Below are positions 31,606 to 42,980 of a stretch of 64,000 nucleotides of DNA, in pieces. Below the pieces are notes generated by a model. That model did no database searches. It was not told the origin of the DNA and saw only the letters and a program-made list of their open reading frames with translations. Location: assembly GCF_001577835.2 (NCBI RefSeq), contig NC_029516.1, positions 68,400,444 through 68,464,443 on the forward strand, given 5' to 3'. The first letter of the stretch is position 1, and the number at the start of each line of letters is the position of its first letter. A program made the translations under genes and the position numbers. The DNA comes from Coturnix japonica. Lineage: Eukaryota > Chordata > Aves > Galliformes > Phasianidae.

Positions 31606-32590
31606 CAGGCTTATCCAAACCACAGGCTGCATGCAGCCCAGCACTGCTTGCAATGTGGCCCGTCCCCTGCTCTGTGCTATCTTGGCAGTGGCCAGTGCGC
31701 ACCTGTTGCTCAAGTATTGGTGAGCTATTAATCATAAGTGAACTGAAACCAGGAGAAGGAGAGGGAGCAACGCAGTGCTAACTCAAGTCATGACAAATAA
31801 TTTTATGTATTCTGAAACACAGGCTAAACATAGTGTACTGCAAACAGCAAAAAAAAATACAGCTGTGCTTTCCATTGTGACCAAGAAATTTGGGAACAAA
31901 TTTCAAGATTACAGAAGAATTATTTTTTGATGTCTATTTGTGACTGTTCAGATGACATAAATACATTACCTACAGTTTTTCACATGGGATGTATAGACTT
32001 GCAGTTAGCCATTCAACTAGAAACTTTGATAACGTCTCTTTAGCCAACATTCATAAGCTGTAAGGGTGGCTAATATAAAGATGTTAACAAAGATGATGGT
32101 AAATATTCAAAGGTTATTTGCAAAGGAAAACTCACCAATGTCAATGCCTTGACCAGATTGCTCCACTGGGGAACAATCTCCAAGAGATGCTGCCTCAGTG
32201 GGGGTCAGCCCTTAAATGAGGTCTAGAGGAGGTGGAGTCAAGCTCCACCCCTTCCTGGAGCACAGCTAAATTACTCTCACCTGTGCTCCCACAGCTGACC
32301 TGACACTTGTCTCAGCTGATTATAATCAGAGGTTCAGGCTGTGATTTCCTATACAATAAGCCCTATCTTAACAGAGAAAAATATTCCTTGCTTCATAGTC
32401 ATGCCTTATTCACGTCATCACTTTCTGGCAGTGTGTATATTTGTGAACAACTGTTTTCAAGGATGAAGCACAGGAAAAAGGAAGTTTCATCAAAAATCAC
32501 TGAGGATCACTATGAGACCTCACAAAGAATTGCAACCACTGCCATCGATCCAGACCGATGTATTAGTTTCACAGAATCTAACAAAGGTCA
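31606..32590 (+). mobile_element. hAT (Charlie-like) DNA transposon, internally deleted, split by a solo LTR
   Basis: The left end looks like a Charlie-type terminal repeat (CAGGCTTATCCAAACCACAG, followed by GC-rich 'GCATGCAGCCC'). The piece after the LTR (32356-32590) encodes a decayed hAT dimerisation domain: YICEQLFSRMKHRKKEVSSK followed by ITEDHYETSQRIATT. The element is cut at 32590, exactly where the inverted ITFG2 duplication begins. Confidence 0.72.
32059..32355 (-). mobile_element. solo LTR of an avian endogenous retrovirus, nested in hAT
   Basis: A 297-base block starts TG and ends CA and is flanked on both sides by ATAAGC (32053-32058 and 32356-32361), a perfect 6-base target duplication. 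It interrupts the hAT copy, whose sequence resumes after it. Read on the minus strand it has a TTTAAGGG TATA-like box. A related block lies at 39.6-40.0 kb. A 6-base duplication fits class II (ERVK/alpharetrovirus-like) elements. No internal retroviral genes are present; it is a fossil younger than the hAT copy. Confidence 0.7.
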
Positions 32591-33112
32591 AAGCTGCATA
32601 CATTCATGGCAGTTTAGAAACAACTGAATTGTCTCAGAGGGGCTTAGCACAGCCAAGGCCATTTCTGTGCTTCCCTTGAAGCTGCTTACTGCTCTCTGCT
32701 AATGTGTTTCTTATCTCATCCTGAGAAGTTACTTATTTGCCTTCTCCGTGTTTTGAGAAGTAGCCAGGTTTTCCATACTTCTGTTCTTTGTAGGCCTATA
32801 TGCATGCAAACAAGGAAGTAACAGCCCGTGCCTGGTTTATGTCAGCTTCAATCAGAAGATCTACATCTACTGGGATGTGCAGCTGGAGAGGATGGAGTCC
32901 ACCAACCTGTTAAAAATCCTCGAGAATGACCCACAATTTGACAGTCTGCTGCAGGAGCTGGGTGTGGGTGAGTGCACGGGGTGAGGGATGTACAACATAA
33001 AAAAGAGGAAAAGCGGCTGGTGCTGGAGTTCCAGGTAGTTCTTGAAGAGAAGGGCTACTTAACCTGTGGAGAATCCCTGCCAATTCTCTGTCTCTTTTTT
33101 TTTCTTTTTTTC
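32591..33112 (+). pseudogene. inverted partial copy of ITFG2 (exon 11 plus flanking intron)
   Basis: This is the reverse-complement repeat of 9375-9900. The exon copy is 32794-32967, 174 bp as in the parent, with acceptor TTTGTAG and donor GTGAGTGC intact and frame open. I count three exon differences: CGA to CAA (Arg to Gln), CCA to CCG (silent) and GAA to CAA (Glu to Gln). The downstream intron lacks 8 bases (ACAACTGG). Overall identity looks about 96-97 percent, so the event is recent. Introns are kept, so it is a DNA-level duplication and not a retrocopy. The copy has no promoter or other ITFG2 exons; a product is unlikely, though it could act as a cryptic exon for a plus-strand transcript. 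Confidence 0.95.
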
Positions 33113-35999
33113 TTAGCCAGCATATCAAAATGCATGAAATTATTTGAGGTAGCTTGAGCTTGCCATAATTAAAGTTATATTTCAAACACTGTTATGTTTG
33201 GAAAACAGCAGGTGAGATCATTTTCATCTTGAAGCTGAATGTTGAACTCACTTAACTAAGTGGTTAAATCTGTCAGAAATGCTAAATCAGTGGCCATTTT
33301 TAATCTTCACATTCTGACCGAGAGGTTGGACATTCATGGTTTATGTCCACCACTGCTTCTTTTAGGTCATCGTTCTAGATTTCAAATAAGACAAAATAGT
33401 CCTGTTTTAAAAATAAATCTCTCTTATGATTCTGTGCATCCATGTTGTTACATAAGCCTGCTTTCATGGGCAGATATGAATTTAGTCAAATTTTAATGAA
33501 GATTTGAATTGCATTTTCAAATGTAAAATTATGTTAGAACTCCTGTGTAGGTGTAACCACCTGATTTCATTCTGTCCTTTCTTGGTCTTCAAAAAGCCAT
33601 TGAGATTGCTGGGTAGCGATGTGCTCAGGCACTAGGGATTTCTTTTTCTTTGCATTCTGAGCCGGTGAGTAGCTGCCTTCATCAGAAACTATGGGCAGTT
33701 CCTGTTGATGTTTTTCAATATTAACATATGAACATAGTACCAATAACTAATTACAGGTGGCAATTGCCAGATTGATAAGCGTTGTATTCACTTTTGCTTT
33801 CAATCCACTGAACCTGTATTTATTACTTTTTCCCTACCAACTTTCTTACACGTTGTTTGGTCTTTGCATTGCATGGCTCACTGCTTTAGCCTATCCCACT
33901 GGTGGTGTGATGGCGATCATTCTTTTGCAGGTACTGAAAGTGGTGGAAGAGCATTTCGGGACATACCTGAGATGTTTGGTCCTATGAGTTTTTGTTCCCA
34001 TCTTCAAGTTAACACAAATCTGAACCCATTCTTAAGTGGTCCAGCTTAACCGTTTTATTCTGAATGTTGTTCATATGTGAGCAGTCGCTGGCTGTGACCC
34101 AAGTTCCTGATTGTCTGCAGAGCAAAGCCTGAGCATGTTACTGTCTTATCATGAGCCCATGTCTTAACCAGCTCACGACAGGCTCTCACTTATATACTCA
34201 AGGCATCTCTTTCTGTAGACACTGTATTTCCTTACAAGAATGTCAGAACTTTTAACTACACCGTGATTCGAAGAAATCAATGAATAGAAACTTAATAGCA
34301 CAGTTTTTGTTACCATAAGCAAGGTATTCTTTACTGGTAGCACCGGGGTAGCATTGTGATAACTCTCCAAGAGTATTCCACTAGTTGATCATTCATGAAC
34401 AGGTCATATTTTCACATGTATTACATGGTATTTACAATCCCAGATTCATTATTGTATCAACTCCCAATGTTTGTCCAACAGACATAGGCGTATTTGGTGA
34501 TCTTCAATGTTCCTTCTTTTGCATGGTGATGCTTTGATGAAGTTTCTGAATTACATTATCAGTTTTTAAAGATTTCTCACATAAATTTTCTCGACACAAC
34601 AATATTTCATCAAGGGTGGGCAGGGAAGCGAGAACAGCCTTCATCTGCAGGGATCTAGGAAACAACGATATCCCTGTGTCTCAGTTTGATCAGCTTGCAG
34701 CTTGTGAGCTCCCTGGGGCTTGTGAGAAATGAATCTGTGTTAAGGATTCTACTTCTCCAGATCTTTTCAACTGCTGTGTCTGCATGACGTGGATCTGTTT
34801 TCAGGGCAGCCAAACACAAAACACATGCGGCAGCCACCGAGAACTGCGCCAATACTGGCTGAGGACAGCACCAGGGAAAGGGTTGGGTCTGCCCCGGGGC
34901 CGTCGCTTCTCTTGCCATTGGTTTTGTCCTCCAGTCAGTCATGTGAAGCACGAATGATGGGAAAAGGGTGGGACTAGGAACTGGAACTCAGCAGCTGATG
35001 ATTTTGCTGAAGAGCTAAGCATAACTTTTGAACCAAGGGAGCCTTAAATACAGCACGTGTCACCTCAGAGGCCTTGGCATGATAGGGGAGTTCCACTCTC
35101 CTCACTTCATAGGTGGGAAAATGAAGCTACAGAGGAGAGAAATAATTTCCTTGATGTCACCTGGCAGTTTAAAGCAGAAAACTAAGGCATGAGTATCCCA
35201 TGTACCAACTTCCTAGGTCCTGTGTGACTTGAACTGGTAGTTGGTCCAGGGGAGCTGATCTGCTGACCAAACTTCTGATGCAGTCCAGGACATTCCCATT
35301 GGTTCTTAAGCGCAACTGTTGAAGTCTAGTGAATACGAGAGCCTCTATTTTAACGTAAACACTTTTGTGTAATTTAGATAGCAAAGAATTGAGATTACCA
35401 ATAGAAATGGAACCAAATGTGTGATAAACTCCACAGCCAATTTCTGTCTCCCAGGTGAGAAATGTGTGTCAGTTGCTTACTTTGCAATTACAATTTGTTG
35501 TGAAAAATGTTTTTGAGTTTTGATGTTAAAACAACCTTGGTGCGCGGTCTTTTGGTTCATACATTGATAGAAATAGCACTGTTGGAGCACCTGGAAGTAC
35601 TGGGGGGAGGGAGGAGGAGGTGACATGAAGATCATGGTTGAGAAAACACAGATATCGTGGAAGTACCTGGGTTTACTCAGGTGGGGAACATGGGGAGAAG
35701 GAAGAGAAGAACAGCGATGGGAATGCGAGGAAACAAAACCCAATTTCTGGGCGGAGGTTTCATTTTAGCAGTTTTCCACAGGTCTGTAACATATTAACCA
35801 GGCTCCATTCTTCCACAGAGAGTAGAATTAACTGCCTTTTTTTCCCTTTTCAGCGTTACAGCTGCCTGCTGGACTCACCTGCCCATGTCTCCCATTATCA
35901 TTGTTCCTCTTTCTATTACATATCCTCTGTTCATCCATTGACTTTTTAACTGTGCAGTTGTAACTGTACAACTTCCTACTCTGGTTCACCCCTCTGATT
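33113..35999. other. intergenic, nothing recognised
   Basis: No exon, RNA gene or repeat was recognised. Open frames of 60-100 codons on both strands show no family similarity. Confidence 0.45.
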
Positions 36000-37465
36000 A
36001 TTATCCCTACTGATAGTTCAGGCTGGCTGTAATGAAGTCACTGAGAGAAGTGCAAGGACTATCAAAAGGGACTTAAGAGGACTGGGGAGGTTAGTGGATG
36101 GAGCATGAGTACAGGTGTTTTTCTCAGTCTCCTTGGTGGTAGAGAGCAATATTGAAAGGCTGAGGAAAACCCATCTGATAAATACAGAACTGAGAACTGT
36201 GGTGCCACCACAGGAATTTTGGCATTTTCAACTGTGGGGCAGTTTACTTGGCACCTGACAGCTGCAGACAGGTCCCACCTGCCTCAAGTGGGAAATGGAT
36301 GCTAGCCCAGAAGCTGGCAGGGGCTTTAAACTAGTTATGAAAGGGAAGAAAGAGAATAAGGCTTGCACATAATGAGCCTGGGACAACAATGCTTAGGCTG
36401 GGGTTAAGGCCAACATCTCAGCTGAAGTGCATCTATAGTAATACACACAGCATGGGCAACAGACAGGAGGAGCTGGAAGCCATTGTGTGGTAGGCTAATT
36501 ATAACTTAGTTGCTATCACTGAAAAAAGGTGAGATCACTCACCCAATTCTTATGGGGGGACTTCAATCATCCTGGTGTTTTTTGGATGGGCAACATCACT
36601 AAGTATTCGTGATCTAGGAGGTTCCTGCAATATGTTGACTGTAACTTTCTGATGTAGGTGGTGGAGGAGCTGAAAAGGAGAGGTATGCTGCTGAACATTG
36701 TTCTTACCAAGAAGAAAGGGCTGGTTGGGGATGTGAAGACTAGGGGCAGCTCAGGATGAAGCAGTCTTGAGATGGTGGAGGTCAGGTTCTTGTAACAAGC
36801 AAAGCAACAAGCAGGTTTGCTTCTCTGGATCAGGAGAGCTAACTAACCTCTTCAAGGACCTACTTGTCACTTCAGTCTTCAGAAAGGGCAAGAAAGATGA
36901 TCTAGGCAACTACAGGCCAGTTGGCCTCATCTCTGCCCCTAGAAAGATGACAACAGCCTATTCTGGATACCATCTCCAAGCAATTGGAAGGGAAGATGGT
37001 TATCAGGAGTAGCCAATGTGGATTTACCAAGTGAAAATCATGATTGACCAACCTGTGCTGTCATCGTTGAGTTCTAGATGGGTAGATGGAGAGAGAGCAG
37101 TGGATGCTGTGTGCCTTGACTTCAGAAAGGTGTTAGACGCTATCTCCCATACAAAGAAAGGCTGAGAGACCTGGTACTCTTCAGTCTAAAGAAGAGAAGG
37201 CTGAGAGGGGATCTTGTAATTTTTTATAATATCTAAAGGGTGGGAGTCAAGTTGATGGGGCAATGGGCAGAAACTGGAATATAGGAAGTTCCATATTAAT
37301 ACAAGGAAGAGCTTCACTGTCAGAGTGACACAGCATTGGAATATGCTTCCCAGAGGGGTTGTGGAGTCTCTTTCTCTGGATAGACTCAAGATCTGTCTCA
37401 GTGATGACCTAAGTAGATGATCTCTGTAGGTCCCTTCCAACCCCTACAGTTCTATGATTCTGTAT
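36000..37465 (+). mobile_element. CR1 LINE, long but internally deleted, sense
   Basis: It has, in order, decayed ORF2 endonuclease-like text (SMGNRQEELEAIV, then ..NIVLTKKKGLVGDVKTRGS), a reverse-transcriptase block (FRKGKKDDLGNYRPVGLISA), YLDF-like KAFD codons near 37120, and the ORF2 end with the 3' UTR finishing GGTCCCTTCCAACCCCTACA and TTCTATGATTCTG. Internal stretches are missing. It is the longest CR1 in the window. Confidence 0.85.
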
Positions 37466-38389
37466 CACTAAGATTTGTGTGAGCCATTGCAACTGGGACA
37501 ACCAGTTACATTGGTACTATCACAACTACATTAACTTACAGTCTTCTTTTCTGTATGTGACCATAGTTGAGAGATTCAAGTTTTTGTTACTAGAATTTAC
37601 CTAACAGGCATGAGTCCACTCTGCTCTAAGGTTTTCTGACCGTCACTTAAAAGCTGAAATAAGAAACAAGAAATTTCAACGCACTTCTTTCCATAGATTG
37701 TTAATCCAACATTATCTTTTCAGAAAAGAAAGGATATCGTTCATTTATTTACCATTAGGAAATAAATTAACAAACTATCCAACTGAAGCCAACAGATGTT
37801 GCAAGCACAAGTAAGGGGGGCAATCAGGTAAGGTGACCTATACCCGTGTTATAAACTTAGGGCCACTCTGATGTCAGCCCGTTTTCCTCCTTGTCCTCGC
37901 ACACTCTTCATCCACATTTGAGGAATGCAGTTAAGCCTTCTCAGAGGGGGGGATCTGAGGAAGGGTTGCATTGGTTAGATTGTCCCACCAGGTGGCACTA
38001 TAATAAATCTCACTGGCCCTTCGCTGCTTGCCTTTGCATTGCGTGGCCTCATCACTCTGCGTTCATCCTCAAGGTAAGATTCATTACTAAGATTATAAAT
38101 GTGCTGACACTTTCCGTGTATCTTAGCAGCATCTCACAGCCAAGAAGGCCATGCAAGCCATTTGGAGCTTCTATTTCTTTTATTTACCAATTGCATTGCA
38201 TGCTATGATGTTCCCGCAGGCCAGCAGCGGGGTTTATAGACTGCAGAATAGACTGTAGACATGAGCAGCTTTGGTACCAGCTGCCTTACACACACAGTCA
38301 GAATGGGGAACTTATAATTCCCTCTGGAAACAACTTGAGAAAGCTGAACTGAACTGAGTGTGTAGCCACTCCAGCTGGACAGTGCGCCC
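37466..38389. other. intergenic, nothing firmly recognised
   Basis: No gene was recognised. An AATAAA-containing block at about 37790-38085 recalls an LTR but has no matching target duplications. Confidence 0.4.
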
Positions 38390-38665
38390 TCAGCAAGTTT
38401 GCAGATGACACCAAGCTGTTTACGAGGGTGGATAGTGATAGGACAAGGGGGAATAGTTTTAAACTGAGACAGGGTTTAGGTTAGATATCAGGAGGAAGTT
38501 TTTCACACAGAGGGTGGTGATGCACTGGAGCAGGTTGCCTGAGAAGGTTGTGGATGCCATGTCCATGGAGACATTCAAGACCAGCTGGATGTGGCTCTGG
38601 GCAGCCTGGGCTAGTGGTTGGTGGCACTGCCCATGGCAGGGGGGTTGAAACTTGGTGATCAGTAT
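38390..38665 (+). mobile_element. CR1 LINE 3' end, sense, internally deleted
   Basis: TTTGCAGATGACACCAAGCTG is followed directly by the far 3' block (AGACAGGGTTTAGGTTAGAT, then GGTTGTGGATGCCATGTCCA), so several hundred bases between are missing. It ends in the CR1 3' UTR. Confidence 0.9.
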
Positions 38666-39631
38666 GGTCCTTATGGAAATAAGCCTTTCCCTTCTCTTTC
38701 TGAATCCATGCAGGCCCTGGTGCTGCTGGCTGGGGCGGATGCAGAGGGCAAAGTTCTCTTTGCTGACTCAAGTTGGCTTGCAGCACTGTGGCTCATGTCT
38801 TTTAGACTCTGTATCCAAATTGCATTTATTTGTGTATTTAGCACTTTAAGACCAGGAAGGAACTCCAGCACACTATGCTGGCCCTTGCACAACAGGTATG
38901 TCTGCTGCCCTTTCTGAGCTGAAAGACTGCTGTCAGTTCTCGCACACCCCACAGCCTTTCAAACCTCTGTATCAGACATCTCATCCGAGTATGCAGCAGT
39001 GGTTTCAAAACATACTTTGCAGGTGTATGCATGGTATTCACTTCAGCTTTAGATATTAATGAGCCCCTAACTCTCTGGGCCAGACATGTTGTCTAACATG
39101 CCTAATCTCTAGCCCCATGCCATGGGGCACCCCCTGGCGTGCCTCCTTCAGACATCAGCATCCCTTGCCCAGTGGAAATCACCACAGGCAGCCAACCCAA
39201 GAGTCACCGTATTCTTGATAACAGATACCAATGAATGTCTCTTCAGACTGCTTCAAGGATTAAAAATCCTGTCTCCTAGAAAAACCAGTTGCCTCCACCA
39301 TGTCATGCATTAGCACTGCCATTCTATAATGCTTGGAAGAGGCCAGGCTATTGCACATTATTTTGTTAACCTGCCCCAGACACAAGTGATGCAAACAGTT
39401 GACCTCAGTCACAAATGGACAAACACAGCTCTGTACTCAAGCGCTGCAGTCACAGCTGCTGATTGAGCTTCCTGTGCTCAGAGGCAACTTCAGTGAACGT
39501 TCAGGGGCTAAAGCCTGGATACGGACACACAGCTATAGATAACAGCATTGGAAAATTAAGCTGACTTTCAGCAACTACTACATCCTGCAATGTGATTTTC
39601 TTGACTATTAGCACAAACGGAGCTATTACCT
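38666..39631. other. intergenic, nothing recognised
   Basis: No exon, RNA gene or known repeat was recognised. Confidence 0.4.
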
Positions 39632-39990
39632 TGTGTATGGGAATTGCTAGTTCACAGTCTGAACCAATGATTGAGCACCAGGTGAGAAGGTGTGTCTAAC
39701 CAAGGGAGTACAGGTGCAAGCAGTACTCTGGAGTGACCAGAAGGGGTGGACCAGGTCCCACACCTCCTCACCTTCATTTAAGGGTTAGCAGCTAAGGGAG
39801 TGGCATGTCTACCTGGAGACTGTGCCCTTCCCAAGACTCCACAAGCCTTTGGAAAGGGTGAGCCACTTCCTTCTGTATCACGTTCTAAACTAAATCTTGA
39901 TGAATACCTTTACAAGTATGCTCCTTATCTCAGTAGAAGGCACCGTCACCTCTTTCTGTTGCTGCTCACTTTGGAAGTGATCTAAAACAA
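39632..39990 (+). mobile_element. LTR-like block related to the solo LTR at 32.1 kb
   Basis: It shares with the minus strand of 32059-32355 a start (TGTGTATGGGAATT), CACAGTCTGAACC, GGAGTACAGGTG, AAGGGGTGGACC, CACCTCCTC and CATTTAAGGG in the same order. The right end and target duplication could not be fixed. It is an older, diverged fossil of the same family, with no internal genes. Confidence 0.45.
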
Positions 39991-40004
39991 CTGGTTCTCA
40001 ACTT

Positions 40005-40240
40005 ACCTCACTGTCCAATCATCTATTCCACACCTCCTCAGCTTTGTTATAAGGATGTTGTGGGAGACAGTATCAAATGCTTTGCTGAAAATCAAGGTAG
40101 ACTACATCCATTGCTCTCTCCCCATCCACCCAGCCAGTGAAAGCCTTGGAGTGTGTCCAGAGAAAGGCAGTGGAGCTGGTACAGGGTCTGGAGCACAAGC
40201 AGTGAGTAGTCTTGACCACGCTACAGCTAGAAAAATGTTA
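40005..40240. mobile_element. CR1 LINE scraps in opposite orientations
   Basis: On the minus strand 40005-40130 reads CR1 reverse-transcriptase text (VDGERAMDVVYLDF). On the plus strand 40140-40205 reads LECVQRKAVELVQGLEHK. The two CR1 parts lie in opposite orientation, so the copy is rearranged or these are two insertions. Confidence 0.65.
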
Positions 40241-40261
40241 GGGCCCCAAGCATACATTCCT

Positions 40262-40560
40262 GGACTCATAGTCCAGCATAGCATAGGATGTGAAGGGACC
40301 GTAATGACCATCCAATTGTGACCACCCTGCCACAGGCAGAGTTGCTGTCCTCTAGATCAGGCTGGACAGAGCTCTATTCAGCCTGGCCTTGAACGCTTCC
40401 AGGGATGGGGCAGCCCTAACTTCTCTAGGCAATCTGTTTCAGTGCCTTACCACCCTTTGAGCAACAAACTACTTCTTAACATCCAACCTAAACTAGAAGA
40501 GTTCTCTCACTTGCTAGTTTTATCCACACTCTTATCAAGAAATATAAAAATCCCTTTAGT
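40262..40560 (-). mobile_element. CR1 LINE 3' end, antisense
   Basis: It begins with a decayed 3' terminus and continues with the reverse complement of the CR1 3' UTR and ORF2 end (AGGCTGGACAGAGCTCTATT, then CCTTGAACGCTTCCAGGGAT). Confidence 0.85.
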
Positions 40561-42170
40561 CAAGTCTATTTTCCAGATTGTTTCCTTACCCCCTGCCTCC
40601 ACCTCCCCTACCCCTACCCAACTTACCCCCCACCCCCCACACACCACTTGGAACAGTCATAGATCATGGTTACATCCTTCCATGCTCACGCTTCTTTGCC
40701 TGGAGGCTGAACTTGATCCGTTTCTAGAGCTGCTCTTGCCCAGTTTGCAGGTAGTAATGTGCTTGCAGAAGAACAAGTAAGCAAGTGGGATCTTGTTGGA
40801 GACAAACATCTCTCTGCAGTACCTCCAAAACAACAATCTGACAACTCAGACTCATGATATTCTTTTCCCCAGCATTACTTCTTTAATTATCATCATTTCA
40901 CCAATACATTTTATGCTTTATATACATATCTTTAATTTTTGCTTTTTTTTTTTTTTTTTTCAAATACATCATACATTATCTCCAGAATACTAAGACAACA
41001 TGGAAGAGGCTCCTAATTAGTTTTAACTGGTGCTATGAACATCCTTGGTTTGGAGAACTGATATGTAGTTGAAATGACAGGACCTGTCAATGCTATGGGA
41101 AGGGGGGGGGGAAGCCAACCAGTGGAGTCCATCGCTTAGCTAGCGTATTATAGCTACCCACAGATTCTGAGCAGGCAAGGAGCTTAAGTATACTAAGACT
41201 GCAGAAGTGACTTGGGAGGTGGGGGGAGGGCGAAAGGAAGGAAAGAACAGGGGAACACCAAGAAAGCCAGGTTAACAGGGCTGAATGAGTGCTTAAAACA
41301 CATCTAAGAGCAGTCTTGTCCCCACTACCACAAGTGCAGAGCTATTTTCAAAAATAGTTTTACTTCCAAGAGTGATGGTCTCAGTGAAACACAGTCCCCA
41401 GAATGCCCTCAATGTAGTAAAAGGATAAAGAGCTTTGCAAGTGCAAACAACTAACTACTCTCTCTCTTAACATCCTCACCAGAAAATCTTGATCCCAAAG
41501 GGTACTATTTACTTGCATATCCCAGTTACAGAAGTGTTGATGTTGAGCTGGTTTGGTGTTGAAAATGGGAAGAAGCCTTCTAGTGAAGCACCCAAGTGCT
41601 AGCGTTCTAGTCATTGTGGCCATCATCCTGGCTAGTGTTCTGGCTTGGCAGTTAGCATGGAGGGGCTTGGGAGGTCTTAGCCTGCCGGCAGGCTTTCCCA
41701 AATTTACCAGCAGATTTGCACCCCAAATCACATCCACAGCTGCTGGAAATGAAATAATGTACAAAGGGCCTTCAAGAACTTTCCTAAAAAGAAAATCCAC
41801 AAGGAACTTAGGTGGGTTACCTTGGCTGTCACAGCTCAAGATTGGGTCTACCATCCATTTCTTGCCTAAATGATAAGAGATGAAAACAGGAGAGTGACTG
41901 TCTCTTTACCAGAAATTAACAGCCTGTCCCACCATGGTCCTTACTGTGGCCTGAAAATGTAATACTTGCTGTTAACTTCTCACTGTTACAAGTATCACTT
42001 GACAAATAAAGGTCAGGGCTCAGTAGTGTGTCACAGGAACATGAAATGCTGAGTAGTGGGATAACTAGATTGACATCTAGCACAAGTAACTACCTAATTA
42101 CAAAACCAGGCTTTTTTCTTTTTTTTTCTCCAAAGCTATTTCCATTTAAACAGCTCACTGACAATGAGGT
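40561..42170. other. NECAP1 downstream flank, no gene recognised
   Basis: It holds a T run at 40943-40962, a G run near 41102-41112, and two overlapping open frames in opposite strands (157 codons minus at 41381-41854 and 106 codons plus at 41553-41873) without family similarity. Part of it could be a long alternative NECAP1 3' UTR. Confidence 0.4.
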
Positions 42171-42176
42171 TTTATT
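42171..42176 (-). terminator. candidate NECAP1 poly(A) signal AATAAA
   Basis: Plus TTTATT, the first canonical signal after the stop on the minus strand. Distal sites further left cannot be excluded. Confidence 0.4.
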
Positions 42177-42980
42177 TTCCTGAAGGAAGTGGGGAAAAAA
42201 AGGAGAAAGTGAGAAATTCCTCCAGTGAATCCACAAGCAAAGCACAGAGCCTAATGATGGGGTGTCCAGCCGCAGCTAAATCATAGGGGCAGCAAGTCTA
42301 CTCGAGGACTTGCACAATTCCTCCCATAGGAGCAAAGGAACATCCAGTACTACCAAGAAATGCACCAACAAAAGGAAATGCACTGCATGCGTGGCAAGAC
42401 TCACTCCTCACTACAGACATAATTAATCAAGTTGCATTTTGTGTTAAGACTCAGGAGAAACATGATAGCTTACAGCTTCCGTTTGAAATTCACAGCCTTC
42501 AGCACTGAAGGCCGAGCTGCAGCAATTCAAGTCGCTATTGAAAGCGGATGCCGAAAGCAGTCTGTAACCAAAAAATATCAAGAATGAAGAACCCAGAGAC
42601 ATCTACCCAGACTCCTCCTGTGTGCACTTTCCTTAGGATTCTTGCTTTCCTTGTATGGAAAAATAGAGAAGAACTAGGATGTACCATGCAACAGCCAAGT
42701 GAGTAAAAGAGATGAGGCTCTCTTCCCTTTGCTCACCTTGTGAGGAGTCAGGATATTCTCTTCAGGTTCAGTGGGTTTCACTGCAGGAATCAAAAACAGC
42801 AAGTTCTGACTGAAATAAAGATCTGGCTTTAAAAAGAAAAAAAAAAAAGAAAGAAAGAAAAAAAAGAATTGTCCTGACTTGTTTTTGATTGTAGACTGGA
42901 GAGGTTTGTGCCCCCTGTGACTCCATTTGTGCCTCTAGGTTCTTGGTCCTCAGTTTATACCATTCCACTGCTTTCACCAT
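42171..42980 (-). other. NECAP1 3' UTR (minimum extent)
   Basis: Minus strand after the NECAP1 stop, with a poly(T)/(TTTC) tract at 42835-42866 on that strand, down to the first AATAAA at 42171-42176. Confidence 0.45.

Noticed and set aside
32591-33112. Processed retrocopy of ITFG2
   Set aside because: Flanking intron sequence is present on both sides of the exon copy, so it was duplicated as DNA; the T tract at the end exists in the parent intron too.
33757-33987. 76-codon hydrophobic plus-strand frame
   Set aside because: Length is within chance, with no splice or family support.
37790-38085. LTR-like block with AATAAA
   Set aside because: No matching duplications at plausible ends and no second copy seen in the window.
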